A DNA stretch of 64,000 nucleotides from Acinetobacter marinus (GTDB lineage Bacteria; Pseudomonadota; Gammaproteobacteria; Pseudomonadales; Moraxellaceae): assembly GCF_900096915.1 (NCBI RefSeq), contig NZ_FMYK01000004.1:1-64000 (forward strand), in the 5' to 3' direction. How positions within the stretch are numbered: position 1 is the stretch's first letter; the number at the start of each line of letters is the position of its first letter. Under the pieces are notes generated by a model, which saw nothing but the letters and a program-made list of their open reading frames with translations, was not told the DNA's origin and made no database searches. Position numbers and translations under genes: made by a program. Of this stretch, positions 18,556 through 28,146 are shown one piece after another.

Positions 18556-18951
18556 TTAAACATCAACCTTAAAACCTAAATTTACATCGCAAGCCGCTTG
18601 ACCACCTCGGATTCCCCAATTTTCTAAAGGAATTTCTTGCAAAAGAATCGAAATACATTGTTTAGGAATACTCAGTATTTCAAGATTTTGCACAATACCT
18701 TGATAGAGATTTCGTTTGGCATCTATCGAACGACCTGAAAAAGCACTAATCGTAATTTGTGTCTGATATTCAGCTTGTTCTAATTGTGGCGGACAAGCAA
18801 AACGATGCGGTAAATGGGCGATCAAACGGATATGTTTGTCTTTTTCAGGAATCTTAAAATGCTCAACCAGTGCATGATGTACAGCATCCATGATCGCCAC
18901 CTCTTGTTCAGGTGTGTATTCTCGACGGACTTCAATGATCACACTTGGCAT
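18556..18951 (-). CDS. Tautomerase-superfamily protein between glyQ and glyS
   Basis: 131-aa protein starting MPSVIIEVRREYT. After removal of Met, Pro1 would be the catalytic base typical of the 4-oxalocrotonate tautomerase / MSAD superfamily. Its length suits the two-domain tautomerase group (each half beta-alpha-beta), with a second-half start at about residue 67 (QITISAFSGRSIDAKRNLY). Arginines near residues 9, 42 and 74 could bind a carboxylate substrate. Substrate unknown. It sits on the same strand as glyQ (43 bases away) and glyS (46 bases away), so it is probably co-transcribed with both. Confidence 0.75.
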   Translation of the reverse strand: MPSVIIEVRREYTPEQEVAIMDAVHHALVEHFKIPEKDKHIRLIAHLPHRFACPPQLEQAEYQTQITISAFSGRSIDAKRNLYQGIVQNLEILSIPKQCISILLQEIPLENWGIRGGQAACDVNLGFKVDV

Positions 18952-18994
18952 TTGAGATTCCTTTTCTGTAAATAATTTACAATTTACCGAGCAC

Positions 18995-19960
18995 TTAGCT
19001 GTTTGACTCAGCTTCCGCTTGTGCTTTTAACTGCGCCAAGACTTCATCACGTAAATGTGGTTCAGCCATTGGGAAGCCCAATTTTGCACGAGATTGTACA
19101 TAGCTTTGTGCAATGGCACGTGCCAATGCACGAACACGGAGAATATAACGCTGACGTTCTGTGACCGAGATTGCGCCACGAGCATCGAGCAAGTTAAAGG
19201 TATGGGATGCTTTGACCACTTGCTCATAGGCAGGTAGTGGCAACTCAGCTTGCATCAAACGATTCGATTCAGATTCATGAAAATCAAACAATTCGAATAA
19301 TTTATCGACTGGTGCATATTCAAAGTTATAAGTCGATTGTTCGACTTCATTTTGATGGAATACATCGCCGTAAGTTACCGTACCAAATTGACCTTTGGTC
19401 CATACCAAATCATAAACTGAATCAACCCCTTGTAAGTACATCGCAAGACGCTCAAGACCATAAGTGATTTCGCCAGTCACAGGGTAGCACTCGACACCAC
19501 CGACTTGTTGGAAATAGGTGAACTGCGTCACTTCCATGCCGTTGAGCCACACTTCCCAACCTAAGCCCCATGCGCCTAGCGTTGGAGATTCCCAGTTGTC
19601 TTCAACAAAACGCACATCATGCGTTAAGGTATCGATACCGATGGCTTTGAGTGAGTCCAAATACAGTTGTTGGATATTACTTGGGTTCGGCTTCAAGACT
19701 ACTTGGAACTGATAATAATGCTGTAATCGGTTTGGGTTTTCGCCATAACGCCCGTCTTTCGGACGGCGTGATGGCTGTACATAAGCAGCATTCCATGTTT
19801 CAGGACCGAGTGCACGCAAGAAGGTTGCAGTGTGGAATGTGCCTGCGCCCATTTCTAAATCGTAGGGTTGCAGGACGACACAGCCTTGTTCTGCCCAGTA
19901 GTTTTGTAGAGCTAAGATCAGCCCTTGAAAGGTATCAATATGCGAGATGGCGCGACTCAT
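18995..19960 (-). CDS. glyQ: Glycine--tRNA ligase alpha subunit
   Basis: 321-aa catalytic alpha subunit of the alpha2beta2 glycyl-tRNA synthetase. The start FQGLILALQNYWAEQGCVVL and the class II motif region MGAGTFHTATFLRALGPE are highly conserved. PSRRPKDGRYGENPNRLQHY holds motif 2, and WEVWLNGMEVTQFTYFQQ is the glycine pocket. It activates glycine and, with GlyS, charges tRNA-Gly. It is first in a glyQ-tautomerase-glyS arrangement on the minus strand. Confidence 0.96.
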   Translation of the reverse strand: MSRAISHIDTFQGLILALQNYWAEQGCVVLQPYDLEMGAGTFHTATFLRALGPETWNAAYVQPSRRPKDGRYGENPNRLQHYYQFQVVLKPNPSNIQQLYLDSLKAIGIDTLTHDVRFVEDNWESPTLGAWGLGWEVWLNGMEVTQFTYFQQVGGVECYPVTGEITYGLERLAMYLQGVDSVYDLVWTKGQFGTVTYGDVFHQNEVEQSTYNFEYAPVDKLFELFDFHESESNRLMQAELPLPAYEQVVKASHTFNLLDARGAISVTERQRYILRVRALARAIAQSYVQSRAKLGFPMAEPHLRDEVLAQLKAQAEAESNS

Positions 19961-20050
19961 GTGGCATCCATTAAAAATATAGGAAAAAATTGTGCTTAAG
20001 TATAAGGATTTTCAAGGGGCGTGGCAAAGGATTCCACGATATCAAAAAAA

Positions 20051-20074
20051 GAAAAAGCGCCGAAGCGCTTTTTC
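20051..20074. terminator. Bidirectional-looking intrinsic terminator
   Basis: A perfect hairpin, GAAAAAGCGC, loop CGAA, GCGCTTTTTC. It lies 34 bases past the stop of the minus-strand SLC13 gene, so it mainly ends that transcript before glyQ. Confidence 0.85.
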
Positions 20075-20107
20075 ACAACCACAAGGTTTAACCTGCTTTT
20101 AGGCGGA

Positions 20108-21520
20108 TTAGATAAAGAACCAATAAATAAACATCGACACGATGGCGATACAGAAGATATTCAGCACAAAGCCAACACGCATCATTTCACTTTGCTTAAT
20201 GTGTCCTGTACCGAACACGATGGCATTTGGCGGGGTAGCAACAGGCAGCATAAATGCACACGATGCACCGATACCAATCACGATCACTAGAATCTCTTTT
20301 GGCATGCCCATTTGATCGGCAATCACGGCAAATACAGGCACGAGTAATGCTGCCGATGCGGTATTACTGGTAAATTCGGTAAGAAAGACGATAAAGGCTG
20401 CAACGATCACAATCACCAAGAATGGCGACGCACCGCCGAGCACATCAGCGAGGGTTTGCCCGAGCACTAAAGAAGATCCTGAATCTTTCAAGATGGCGCT
20501 TAGTGTAAGACCGCCACCGAACAGCATGAGTACGCCCCAGTCGGTGTTATCGGCAATATTTTTCCATGTGGCGATACCTAAAATCACCACCATACATGCA
20601 GCGAATACCGCAATCCAACTGTCAGGCTGGCTGATGCCAAAAGTTTCGCTGACTTTTTTACCCATGATCCACGAAATCGCTGTAATCACGAACAACACCA
20701 TGGTCAAGACACGCTCACGATTCCACGGAATGATTTCAGAATTAAACTCGACACGGCGGTTTAGATTTGGACGCAAGATAATGTACAAGCTGACCAACAT
20801 CGCAGGCAAGATCAGCAGCATCATTGGCAGACCGACTTTCATCCAATCGGCAAAGTCATAGTCCAAAGCCTTAGCAGCGATGGCATTCGGCGGTGAACCA
20901 ACTAATGTGCCGAGACCGCCGATACTGGCAGAGTAGGCAATCGCCAAGAGAATAAACACGAAGGTTTTACGTTCTTTGTCGGCATCAAAGTGCGATAACA
21001 GACCCAACGCCAATGGCAACATCATGGCAGCTGTTGCCGTGTTGGAAATCCACATAGAAAGCAGTGCCGTCACTGCACAGATCGCCAGCACCGCAATACC
21101 GAGATTGCCCCCCGACATAGAGATGATCCACATGGCGATTTTACGATCGAGCTTTTGCACATGCAGTGCAGTTGCTAGCGCAAAACCACCAAAGAATAAG
21201 AAAATCACAGGATCGGCAAAAGTGCTCAGTGCGGTAGATGTGGTCAGCGGTGCAATTTCGCCTCCTGTATCACTGGGCATCCCAATCGCTACTGCCAGCA
21301 CGGGGATGAGCAGGGCGGTAATGGTGATATGCAATGCTTCAGTGAGCCAGAGAGTCGCAATAAAGAGTAATAAACTCAAGCCTTTATTGGCATTGTCATC
21401 ATAGGGCAGGATTTCGTACAAGCCAAAGGAGACAATCATTGCAATGACAATAATGATCCAGCCACGCAGGACATTTTTGGGCAAGGCATTGGTGGTGGTT
21501 TCTAGATTAGGGACATTCAT
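20108..21520 (-). CDS. SLC13/DASS-family sodium-coupled dicarboxylate transporter
   Basis: 470-aa polytopic inner-membrane symporter. Both substrate/Na+-binding SNT motifs are present, ISNTATAAMMLP (near residue 164) and TSNTASAALLVP (near 388). The LVGSPPNAIA and VATPPNAIVFGTG hairpins complete the VcINDY-like sites. Succinate, malate or fumarate uptake is the likely role. It belongs to a different subgroup from the CitT-like protein at 174-1631. I chose the ATG at 21520 (MNVPNLETTT) because GGAAG lies just upstream; a reading from 21610 adds 30 unlikely residues. Confidence 0.88.
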   Translation of the reverse strand: MNVPNLETTTNALPKNVLRGWIIIVIAMIVSFGLYEILPYDDNANKGLSLLLFIATLWLTEALHITITALLIPVLAVAIGMPSDTGGEIAPLTTSTALSTFADPVIFLFFGGFALATALHVQKLDRKIAMWIISMSGGNLGIAVLAICAVTALLSMWISNTATAAMMLPLALGLLSHFDADKERKTFVFILLAIAYSASIGGLGTLVGSPPNAIAAKALDYDFADWMKVGLPMMLLILPAMLVSLYIILRPNLNRRVEFNSEIIPWNRERVLTMVLFVITAISWIMGKKVSETFGISQPDSWIAVFAACMVVILGIATWKNIADNTDWGVLMLFGGGLTLSAILKDSGSSLVLGQTLADVLGGASPFLVIVIVAAFIVFLTEFTSNTASAALLVPVFAVIADQMGMPKEILVIVIGIGASCAFMLPVATPPNAIVFGTGHIKQSEMMRVGFVLNIFCIAIVSMFIYWFFI

Positions 21521-21644
21521 AGAACTTCCAGTTCGGTTTTTAAAAAAAGCATAGAGCGTACAAAGTGATAGGTAAATAATACTATTGGATAAAAGATTGA
21601 TACAGCGCACTTGGATCTAGCGCACAAGAATTAGCGCAAAACAT

Positions 21645-22391
21645 TTAGAGCAAATGAAAGCCTTGCCAAATCGCATTGATACCGAGTAAGCCAAGCGCAG
21701 TGAAAATCACCGCATTAAAAGCCGATTGCGACATTTTATTGCGAATCTTGCTGCCCAAATAGACGAAGATCAGCGCAGAAATGGTGATGCAGATCAATAG
21801 ATAAATTTGTGTGGTTTTAAAAGTCAGAATAATCGGTGCAAGCATGGTCAGTTGCACCAGTTTGCTGGCGAGAAAGCTCATATTGCTGATGATCACCACA
21901 TCATTTTTTTGGTGTTTAGTGCTGAGGAGATACATCATCAGGAAAGGCGCCATGGCATTGGTCGCACCGCCAATGATGCCAGCCAAACCGCCAAATAGCG
22001 TCATATTGCGCATTGAATGCGACAGTTGAATCGGTGTGGCTCGAAATTGATCGGCAATATAGAGCAAAATCACCGTACCCATGAGTAATTTCAAATAGGC
22101 TTCACTGACATAGAGCAACAAACTCACGCCAATAAAGCTCCCCACCAAACTACTGATAATCAGCCCAGCATAGCGTTTTAAATAATATGAAAAAGGATGG
22201 CTAGCACCCGCTCGAAGCAGGCTGATATTGAGAATAATGCACGGAATCGCCACCAAAGCGATGGCGTACTTGAGCGGATAAAACATTGCTAATGCTGCGG
22301 TGCTCATCATCGGAAAACCAAAACCGCTAATGCCGTGCAGTAAAGCAGCCAGTGCACTTAAAACGAGGAGAAGCAGTTCCGTTTTATGCAT
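21645..22391 (-). CDS. TauE/SafE (TSUP) family permease
   Basis: 248-aa protein with seven or eight helices. The N-terminal GISGFGFPMMSTAAL and the internal GLAGIIGGATNAMAPFLMMY repeat are characteristic of the sulfite exporter TauE/SafE family. Members move sulfite, sulfoacetate, thiosulfate or other small organosulfur anions; the substrate here cannot be inferred. It is single, with no sulfur-metabolism genes near by, and divergent from the radical-SAM gene by about 146 bases. Confidence 0.85.
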   Translation of the reverse strand: MHKTELLLLVLSALAALLHGISGFGFPMMSTAALAMFYPLKYAIALVAIPCIILNISLLRAGASHPFSYYLKRYAGLIISSLVGSFIGVSLLLYVSEAYLKLLMGTVILLYIADQFRATPIQLSHSMRNMTLFGGLAGIIGGATNAMAPFLMMYLLSTKHQKNDVVIISNMSFLASKLVQLTMLAPIILTFKTTQIYLLICITISALIFVYLGSKIRNKMSQSAFNAVIFTALGLLGINAIWQGFHLL

Positions 22392-22537
22392 GATTATCCT
22401 TGGCTATAGTGTATCGATTGAGCAATGAAAATTGATGCGTCGCAGTATGTCGCATTGCATCAGTGACTATATTAACTGATCTGGATGCGCATGCTACCTT
22501 AATTTCAATGTTTAAGGTGGATAAGGAGCGTGATGCG

Positions 22538-23800
22538 ATGTCTGATCGAATCCGTGAAAAACTGCAAATCCTCGCTGATGCGGCAAAGTATGATGTGTCG
22601 TGTTCATCCAGTGGTAGTCAACGTAAAAATCAAAATAAAGGCTTAGGCGATGCCAGCCAATCAGGCATTTGCCATACCTTCACTGAAGATGGGCGCTGTG
22701 TTTCTTTACTGAAAATCCTGTTTAGCAATGTCTGTATTTATGACTGCGCCTACTGTGTGTCACGACGCTCGAACGATGTCAAACGAGCAGCCTTCACTGT
22801 GCAAGAAGTGGTTGATCTGACCATTAATTTTTATCGTCGTAATTATATCGAAGGCTTGTTTCTGAGTTCAGGGATTTTTAAATCAGCGGATTACACCATG
22901 GAGCGCATGATGCAAGTGGTGAAAAAGTTGCGCTTGGAGGAAAATTTCAACGGCTATATTCATCTAAAAACCATCCCTGGTGCTTCACCCGAGCTGATTC
23001 ATGAAGCAGGATTGTATGCCGATCGTATGAGCATCAACCTAGAAATGCCGACAGAAATTGGCTTAAAACAATTCGCCCCTGAAAAGTCACATCAAGAGGT
23101 GCAGAAAGATTTGGGTTTAGTGCGAGATCGCCTGATTCAACTCAAAGACGAACGGCAAATCATCAAGCATGTACCGAAATATGTGCCTGCGGGACAGACC
23201 ACGCAGATGGTGGTTGGCGCACATCAAGAAACTGATCAAGATGTATTGTTGATGGCGGATCATCACTACAAAACCTTTCAGCTGAAACGGGTTTATTACT
23301 CAGGTTATATTCCGATCAATCAGGAAAATAATACCTTGCCAGCGGTCGGTTCAGCACCGCCGTTATTGCGTGAAAATCGACTTTATCAAAGTGATTGGTT
23401 GATGCGGTTTTATGGTTTTGACGCCAATGAAATCGTCGATGAAAAGCATCCGCATTTGGATTTGGATATTGATCCAAAGCTCAGTTGGGCGTTACGTCAT
23501 CCTGAGTCTTTTCCAGTGGATTTGAATCGTGCTGATTGTCGGATGATTTTACGTGTTCCAGGGATTGGTGTGAAGTCTGCCAAGAAAATCGTCCAAGCAC
23601 GGCGCTTTGGCAAAATTCACTGTGATTTGCTGAAAAAACTTGGCGTGGCATACAGCCGAGCGCAATATTTTATCCGCTGTGAAGACAGTCCGAGCTTTCA
23701 AAAAGAATTACAACCACAGCAGATTCGTCAGCAAATCGTGGAAAAAGGCAACTCCAAATACGTCAAACAGCTCACGCCACAACTCAGTCTTGGGTTTTGA
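22538..23800 (+). CDS. Putative DNA modification/repair radical-SAM protein
   Basis: 420-aa radical S-adenosylmethionine enzyme of the SplB-related family found with the DUF4130 protein. The 4Fe-4S cysteines are in NVCIYDCAYCVSRRS (about residues 68-82). An upstream CSSSGSQRKN motif is typical. The C-terminus has a helix-hairpin-helix DNA-binding motif, LRVPGIGVKSAKKIVQARR. Family knowledge points to DNA repair or modification, but the reaction is unknown. I chose the ATG at 22538 because AGGAG lies 9 bases upstream. The next gene follows by 26 bases. Confidence 0.85.
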   Translation: MSDRIREKLQILADAAKYDVSCSSSGSQRKNQNKGLGDASQSGICHTFTEDGRCVSLLKILFSNVCIYDCAYCVSRRSNDVKRAAFTVQEVVDLTINFYRRNYIEGLFLSSGIFKSADYTMERMMQVVKKLRLEENFNGYIHLKTIPGASPELIHEAGLYADRMSINLEMPTEIGLKQFAPEKSHQEVQKDLGLVRDRLIQLKDERQIIKHVPKYVPAGQTTQMVVGAHQETDQDVLLMADHHYKTFQLKRVYYSGYIPINQENNTLPAVGSAPPLLRENRLYQSDWLMRFYGFDANEIVDEKHPHLDLDIDPKLSWALRHPESFPVDLNRADCRMILRVPGIGVKSAKKIVQARRFGKIHCDLLKKLGVAYSRAQYFIRCEDSPSFQKELQPQQIRQQIVEKGNSKYVKQLTPQLSLGF

Positions 23801-23826
23801 CATGAAGATGTTTTTGGAGGTTGCAA

Positions 23827-24660
23827 ATGGCAAGTGAACGACCGATTTATTGCTTTGATGGCACATTGACAGGATTGCTGTGCTGTGTGTTTCGAGCATT
23901 TCAATTTCGAGAATATCAGGTTGAGATTCATGCTTTTGACGCACATCAAAACGCATCTGCTCGCCAATCTTTGCAGGACAATTTATTTAACGTGTCGATC
24001 GAGGTGGCAAGTCAAGATACACAGGCGCAGCGTGTATGGAATGCGTTAAAACAAAAGCTCTCAAACAATGCGCTTCGACAGTTGTATTATGCGTTTTTGG
24101 CTGAAAATACCGATGCCTATCAGCATATTTTTAATTACTGCATTTATATTTTTCGACATGCACAGTGCCAACAGATTCATTCACTTGAGAAAAACTATAC
24201 CCATCCCAGTGTGCTTGCGATTGCACAGTGGGCGAAAAAAGTTGGACGAGAAAAGCATCGTATGGAAGCCTTTATCCGCTTTAAGAAAAGCAGTGAAGGG
24301 GTGTTTTTGAGTTTGATTGCGCCTGATTTTAATGTGTTGCCGTTAATACAGCGCCATTTTCGCAATCGTTATCAAGATCAGCGCTGGTTGATTTATGATG
24401 AAAAACGACACTTCGGGGTGTATTATGATTTACAGCAGATTCAGGAAGTGGATTTATCCGCACAGAGCATTGATGCACAAAAAGAGATTGGCGGTAGTCA
24501 GCAGTTTTTGATTGATCTTGATGATCAAGAGGCGCTGTATGATCAGTTGTGGAAGGATTATTTTCAGAGCATTAACATCAAAGAACGGCAAAATATCAAG
24601 CTCCATGTGCAGTGCGTGCCAAAGCGTTATTGGCGTTATCTCAATGAAAAATCGCTATAA
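23827..24660 (+). CDS. DUF4130 / TIGR03915-type putative DNA repair protein
   Basis: 277-aa partner of the preceding radical-SAM enzyme. It begins MASERPIYCFDGTLTGLLCC, the conserved family start, and contains the central VGREKHRMEAFIRFK motif (about residue 140) followed by WLIYDEKRHFGVYYD. In other bacteria this domain is fused to a UdgX-like uracil-DNA glycosylase; here it stands alone, with no glycosylase near. GGAGG lies 6 bases before the ATG at 23827. Probable two-gene operon. Confidence 0.82.
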   Translation: MASERPIYCFDGTLTGLLCCVFRAFQFREYQVEIHAFDAHQNASARQSLQDNLFNVSIEVASQDTQAQRVWNALKQKLSNNALRQLYYAFLAENTDAYQHIFNYCIYIFRHAQCQQIHSLEKNYTHPSVLAIAQWAKKVGREKHRMEAFIRFKKSSEGVFLSLIAPDFNVLPLIQRHFRNRYQDQRWLIYDEKRHFGVYYDLQQIQEVDLSAQSIDAQKEIGGSQQFLIDLDDQEALYDQLWKDYFQSINIKERQNIKLHVQCVPKRYWRYLNEKSL

Positions 24661-24820
24661 ATGGTCGTTGTCTGAGTCGTTTCTCAAGGGTGATAAAGAG
24701 CAACTTGAAAGATGAGTATGGTTTTATAATTCGATACAATAAAGCCATTTATCCAAGTTAAAATTATTATACACTTGTATTTTATCAAGATATTGCAACG
24801 ACTTTCCGTGCGAGTTCATT

Positions 24821-26392
24821 ATGTTTAAAACAAAGCCCTCGATATTAAAATCAGCCACTTCAAAATCAATCCCATCAAAGCAAAATCGGCAGGGCATTCA
24901 GTTTCCGCAGTCCCCAGAACAAAGTAAACCGAGCACCTCTGCACTTGCCAAGCAAATCTTACATCGTGCCTTACAGGCGCTTTCTGCACCTGAGTCGATC
25001 GATGTGATGGTAGAGCGCAAATGGCGTAAGCACTATCCTCGTTATTTCCATGCGATGGTGCGCCATAGCATTCAGTCTGCGCAAGGGGCGGTTGATGCGG
25101 CTGAGCAAGCCTTGGCATTTGCCGAGCAGGAGTTTGTGGTATGTCGGGATCAGCAAACGCATTCACTTGCAGAAGAAATGCAATCTAATCAAGCGCTTAT
25201 TTTTGATAAATACATCATCAAAGGGCAGGACAATCCACAGCTTGCACCGTGGGGCATTCCCTATCATGGTGAGCTACTGACAGGTCAGGCATTATTGGAT
25301 CAGATTTGGACTTGGGAAACCCAAGGCATTATCGATGTCACGCATGCCAATGCACTGCGTGAAGCAGCGCAACATCCTGAATGGTTTGATTTGTCTGATC
25401 GTACGGTGGTGTTGTTTGGGGCGGCATCAGAGGCAGGACCATTAACATGGCTATCGAAGTGGAAAGCCAATATTGTGGCGATAGATTTACCGAATGAAAA
25501 AATTTGGCAAAAAATTCAAAGCATTATTGAAGCAGGCAATGCCACTTTGATTGCGCCGATGCAACCAGATGCCAAAGGTGAAAAGGTTTTGGGTGCAGAT
25601 TTATTGACTCAAAATGCGGAAATCGCCAATTGGCTCAATAGCTTTAAAGCCAAACTGGACTTGGCGGGTATCGCCTATTTGGACGGTGAAAAACACGTGC
25701 GTGTATCTATGGCAATGATTTCTATCATGAAAAAAGTCAGTCAGATCAAAGCCGATAGTAGCATCATGTTTATGTTGACACCGACAGATATTTACGCCAT
25801 TCCAAAACGGGTGGTTGAGGTGATTCGCACCCGCAAGCAAGCCCGTAAAGCCTTCAATAAAACAGTATCTGGATTAAGCTATCGGCTGAGTCAAAGGCAT
25901 TTTTTTGAGCCAAATGATGAAACGGTCTATCAGGCAGATACGGGGGCAGAATATGCGATTGCCGATTGTATGGTGATCGAGCAGGGGCCGAACTATGCAT
26001 TGGCAAAGCGCTTACAGCAATGGTATGCCTTATCTGCTCGAGCGCAAGGCAAGCATGTGTCCATTAATATTGCACCATCGACCACGACCCAATCGGTAGT
26101 GAAAAATCCGTTGTTAAAAGCAGCGTTTGAAGGCGCAGGGTTATTTGATGTGGAAGCCTTTGCCCCTGAAACCACCAATGCCATCATGGCGGCACTTTGG
26201 ATCTATGATCTGAATGCCCCGCAAAGTCCATCCAATCCAGAAAATCAGCTTGCACATCCGCTCCAACTGCTCATGGAAAATGCCAATCATGGCGGACTCT
26301 GGAATGTCCCGTACTTGGCACGTACAGCATTACCATTTGCCGCAGTTTATGGCTTTGGTAAAGGATTGCGCTCGAAGTATGTGAAAAAATAA
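24821..26392 (+). CDS. Uncharacterised 523-aa protein with a Rossmann-like segment
   Basis: I do not recognise the family with confidence. The first 45 residues are basic and low in complexity. Residues 45-110 are helical and charged (VERKWRKHYPRYFHAMVRHS). A Rossmann-like strand-glycine-strand segment, TVVLFGAASEAGPLTWL then NIVAIDLP, lies at about residues 195-230. A second conserved-looking block is near 395 (DTGAEYAIADCMVIEQGPN). The C-terminus, LPFAAVYGFGKGLRSKYVKK, is amphipathic and basic. No signal peptide. An NAD(P)- or SAM-binding role is possible but unproven. Monocistronic. Confidence 0.6.
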   Translation: MFKTKPSILKSATSKSIPSKQNRQGIQFPQSPEQSKPSTSALAKQILHRALQALSAPESIDVMVERKWRKHYPRYFHAMVRHSIQSAQGAVDAAEQALAFAEQEFVVCRDQQTHSLAEEMQSNQALIFDKYIIKGQDNPQLAPWGIPYHGELLTGQALLDQIWTWETQGIIDVTHANALREAAQHPEWFDLSDRTVVLFGAASEAGPLTWLSKWKANIVAIDLPNEKIWQKIQSIIEAGNATLIAPMQPDAKGEKVLGADLLTQNAEIANWLNSFKAKLDLAGIAYLDGEKHVRVSMAMISIMKKVSQIKADSSIMFMLTPTDIYAIPKRVVEVIRTRKQARKAFNKTVSGLSYRLSQRHFFEPNDETVYQADTGAEYAIADCMVIEQGPNYALAKRLQQWYALSARAQGKHVSINIAPSTTTQSVVKNPLLKAAFEGAGLFDVEAFAPETTNAIMAALWIYDLNAPQSPSNPENQLAHPLQLLMENANHGGLWNVPYLARTALPFAAVYGFGKGLRSKYVKK

Positions 26393-26572
26393 TCTTCGTC
26401 ATTAAATAGGGCTGGCTATGGATGGCTTACTAAATTAAAAAAGCATTATTAGCAAGGATTAATAGACAAGTATCTTTAAGGGAAGCACTTAAGATATAAG
26501 TCAAATACATATTTATGCTGATTTTGATTATACTTGGCGGGTAATTTTGCTCGCTAAGGCTTTGCTGTACTT

Positions 26573-27667
26573 ATGATACCCATCACATGGATTGAAACGC
26601 TTAAACCCAATTTTAAAGTCCTCTCTCTTAAAGAACGAGGCTTGAGCGGTATTGGTGCGCTGATTGGTTTGGCGATTTCATCACTGATCAGTTGGTATGC
26701 GCTAGACGGGATCAATGCGTGGTATATCGCCCCGATGGGTGCCTCGTCGGTCTTACTTTTTGCGGTATCGAGTAGTCCGTTGGCACAGCCGTGGAATATG
26801 ATTGTTGGGAATCTGATTGCAGCGATTATTGGCGTCAGTTGCGGTCTATGGATTGCTGATCCGACGTTTTCATTTAGTATTGCTGTGGGCTTGTCAATAT
26901 TTTTGATGATGACCACGGATTCACTTCATCCGCCGAGCGGTGCTGTGGCGATTACAGCGGTGCTTGGCGGCGATGCGGTACATCAGCTTGGCTATTATTT
27001 TGTGCTGTATCCTGTACTGCTTAATTCGACCTTATTGATTGCCTTTGCTTTATTTTTTAATCGCATGATTGGTCGACAATATCCGCAACCTTCACAAGTC
27101 AACCAGCGCTCCAGTGATCCGACACCAACGCAAAGAGTGACCATTCAACCCAAAGATATTGAGTATGCGTTGGAGCAACACACAGAGTTGCTCGACATCA
27201 GCCAATATGATTTGCAAAGTTTGATTTTAGAAGCCCAACAACATGCCAATCATCGCTTGTCTTTGTCAGGGAAATGCGCAGACATCATGACCAAAGATGT
27301 GGCGTTTTTAGATGAAAATGACGATATTTTGCATGCTTTAGATCGCTTTAAACAGATGAATATCATGAGTTTGCCAGTGTTAAATGAGGCACAGCAATTG
27401 GTTGGCACGCTGGCATTGTCGGATGTGGTGGAGTGGTTTCGAAGTACTACAGAGATTCGCAGTCCGTGGCAAGATCAGGTCAAACACATCATGCATCGTC
27501 AGGTGGTGATGGTCAAACCAGAGCAGAATATTGCAGATTTGATTCCGTATTTTGTAGAAAAGTCTTTTAATTATTTACCTGTGGTCGGCGAAGATCGCAA
27601 AATTCTCGGAATTATTAGCCGTTCGGATATGATTGCGGTGTTGTATCAGAATTTATCAAAGGCTTAG
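26573..27667 (+). CDS. HPP-family membrane protein with C-terminal CBS pair
   Basis: 364-aa protein. Residues 20-165 contain four or five helices of the HPP family, with the naming motif in TTDSLHPPSGAVAITAVLG (about residue 116). Residues 235-360 are two CBS domains (CADIMTKDVAFLDENDD; VKHIMHRQVVMVKPEQN), which usually bind adenine nucleotides. Plant and cyanobacterial HPP proteins are linked to nitrite transport across membranes. The combination suggests a transporter or sensor gated by nucleotides; this is inference. Confidence 0.8.
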   Translation: MIPITWIETLKPNFKVLSLKERGLSGIGALIGLAISSLISWYALDGINAWYIAPMGASSVLLFAVSSSPLAQPWNMIVGNLIAAIIGVSCGLWIADPTFSFSIAVGLSIFLMMTTDSLHPPSGAVAITAVLGGDAVHQLGYYFVLYPVLLNSTLLIAFALFFNRMIGRQYPQPSQVNQRSSDPTPTQRVTIQPKDIEYALEQHTELLDISQYDLQSLILEAQQHANHRLSLSGKCADIMTKDVAFLDENDDILHALDRFKQMNIMSLPVLNEAQQLVGTLALSDVVEWFRSTTEIRSPWQDQVKHIMHRQVVMVKPEQNIADLIPYFVEKSFNYLPVVGEDRKILGIISRSDMIAVLYQNLSKA

Positions 27668-27720
27668 TCTCGACTGAGACAGTGGTTATAAAAAAATCGA
27701 TTGAAATAAATGATATGCGA

Positions 27721-28146
27721 ATGAAGGTGGATATTAAGCGCATTTTGGCTTGGGGGCGACGTCACCCACAAAAGCTATTCTGGATTGATGGCTTGGGAGC
27801 GATTATTTCTGTATGCATGATCGGAGTTGTTTTGGTCGAATTGCAGGTATTGGTTGGAATCCCAAAATCGACACTCTACCTTCTTGCTTTATTTCCTTGT
27901 ATTTTCGCTACTTATGATTTTTATTGCTATTACGTGCGACATCATCATTTGCACGATCAATTGTATATTATTGCGACAATGAATCTATTCTACTGCTGTC
28001 TGAGCTTGGCGGTAGCGATTTATCATCGAAGTCAAATCACCTGTCTGGGATGGATATATGTCTTGGCAGAAATCTCGGTGATCACTGTGCTTGCTCGTTT
28101 TGAAGTTTCTGTTGCAAAACATCTGCATGATTCTCCCCAAAAATAA
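27721..28146 (+). CDS. Small four-helix membrane protein, function unknown
   Basis: About 141 aa starting at MKVDIKRILAWGRRHPQ; the ATG at 27715 or a GTG at 27682 are alternatives, since no clear Shine-Dalgarno decides. Four hydrophobic segments follow, the first in WIDGLGAIISVCMIGVVLV. A short charged loop, YYVRHHHLHDQL, separates helices 2 and 3. No known domain recognised. It follows the HPP-CBS gene by about 50 bases on the same strand and may be co-transcribed. Confidence 0.55.
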   Translation: MKVDIKRILAWGRRHPQKLFWIDGLGAIISVCMIGVVLVELQVLVGIPKSTLYLLALFPCIFATYDFYCYYVRHHHLHDQLYIIATMNLFYCCLSLAVAIYHRSQITCLGWIYVLAEISVITVLARFEVSVAKHLHDSPQK

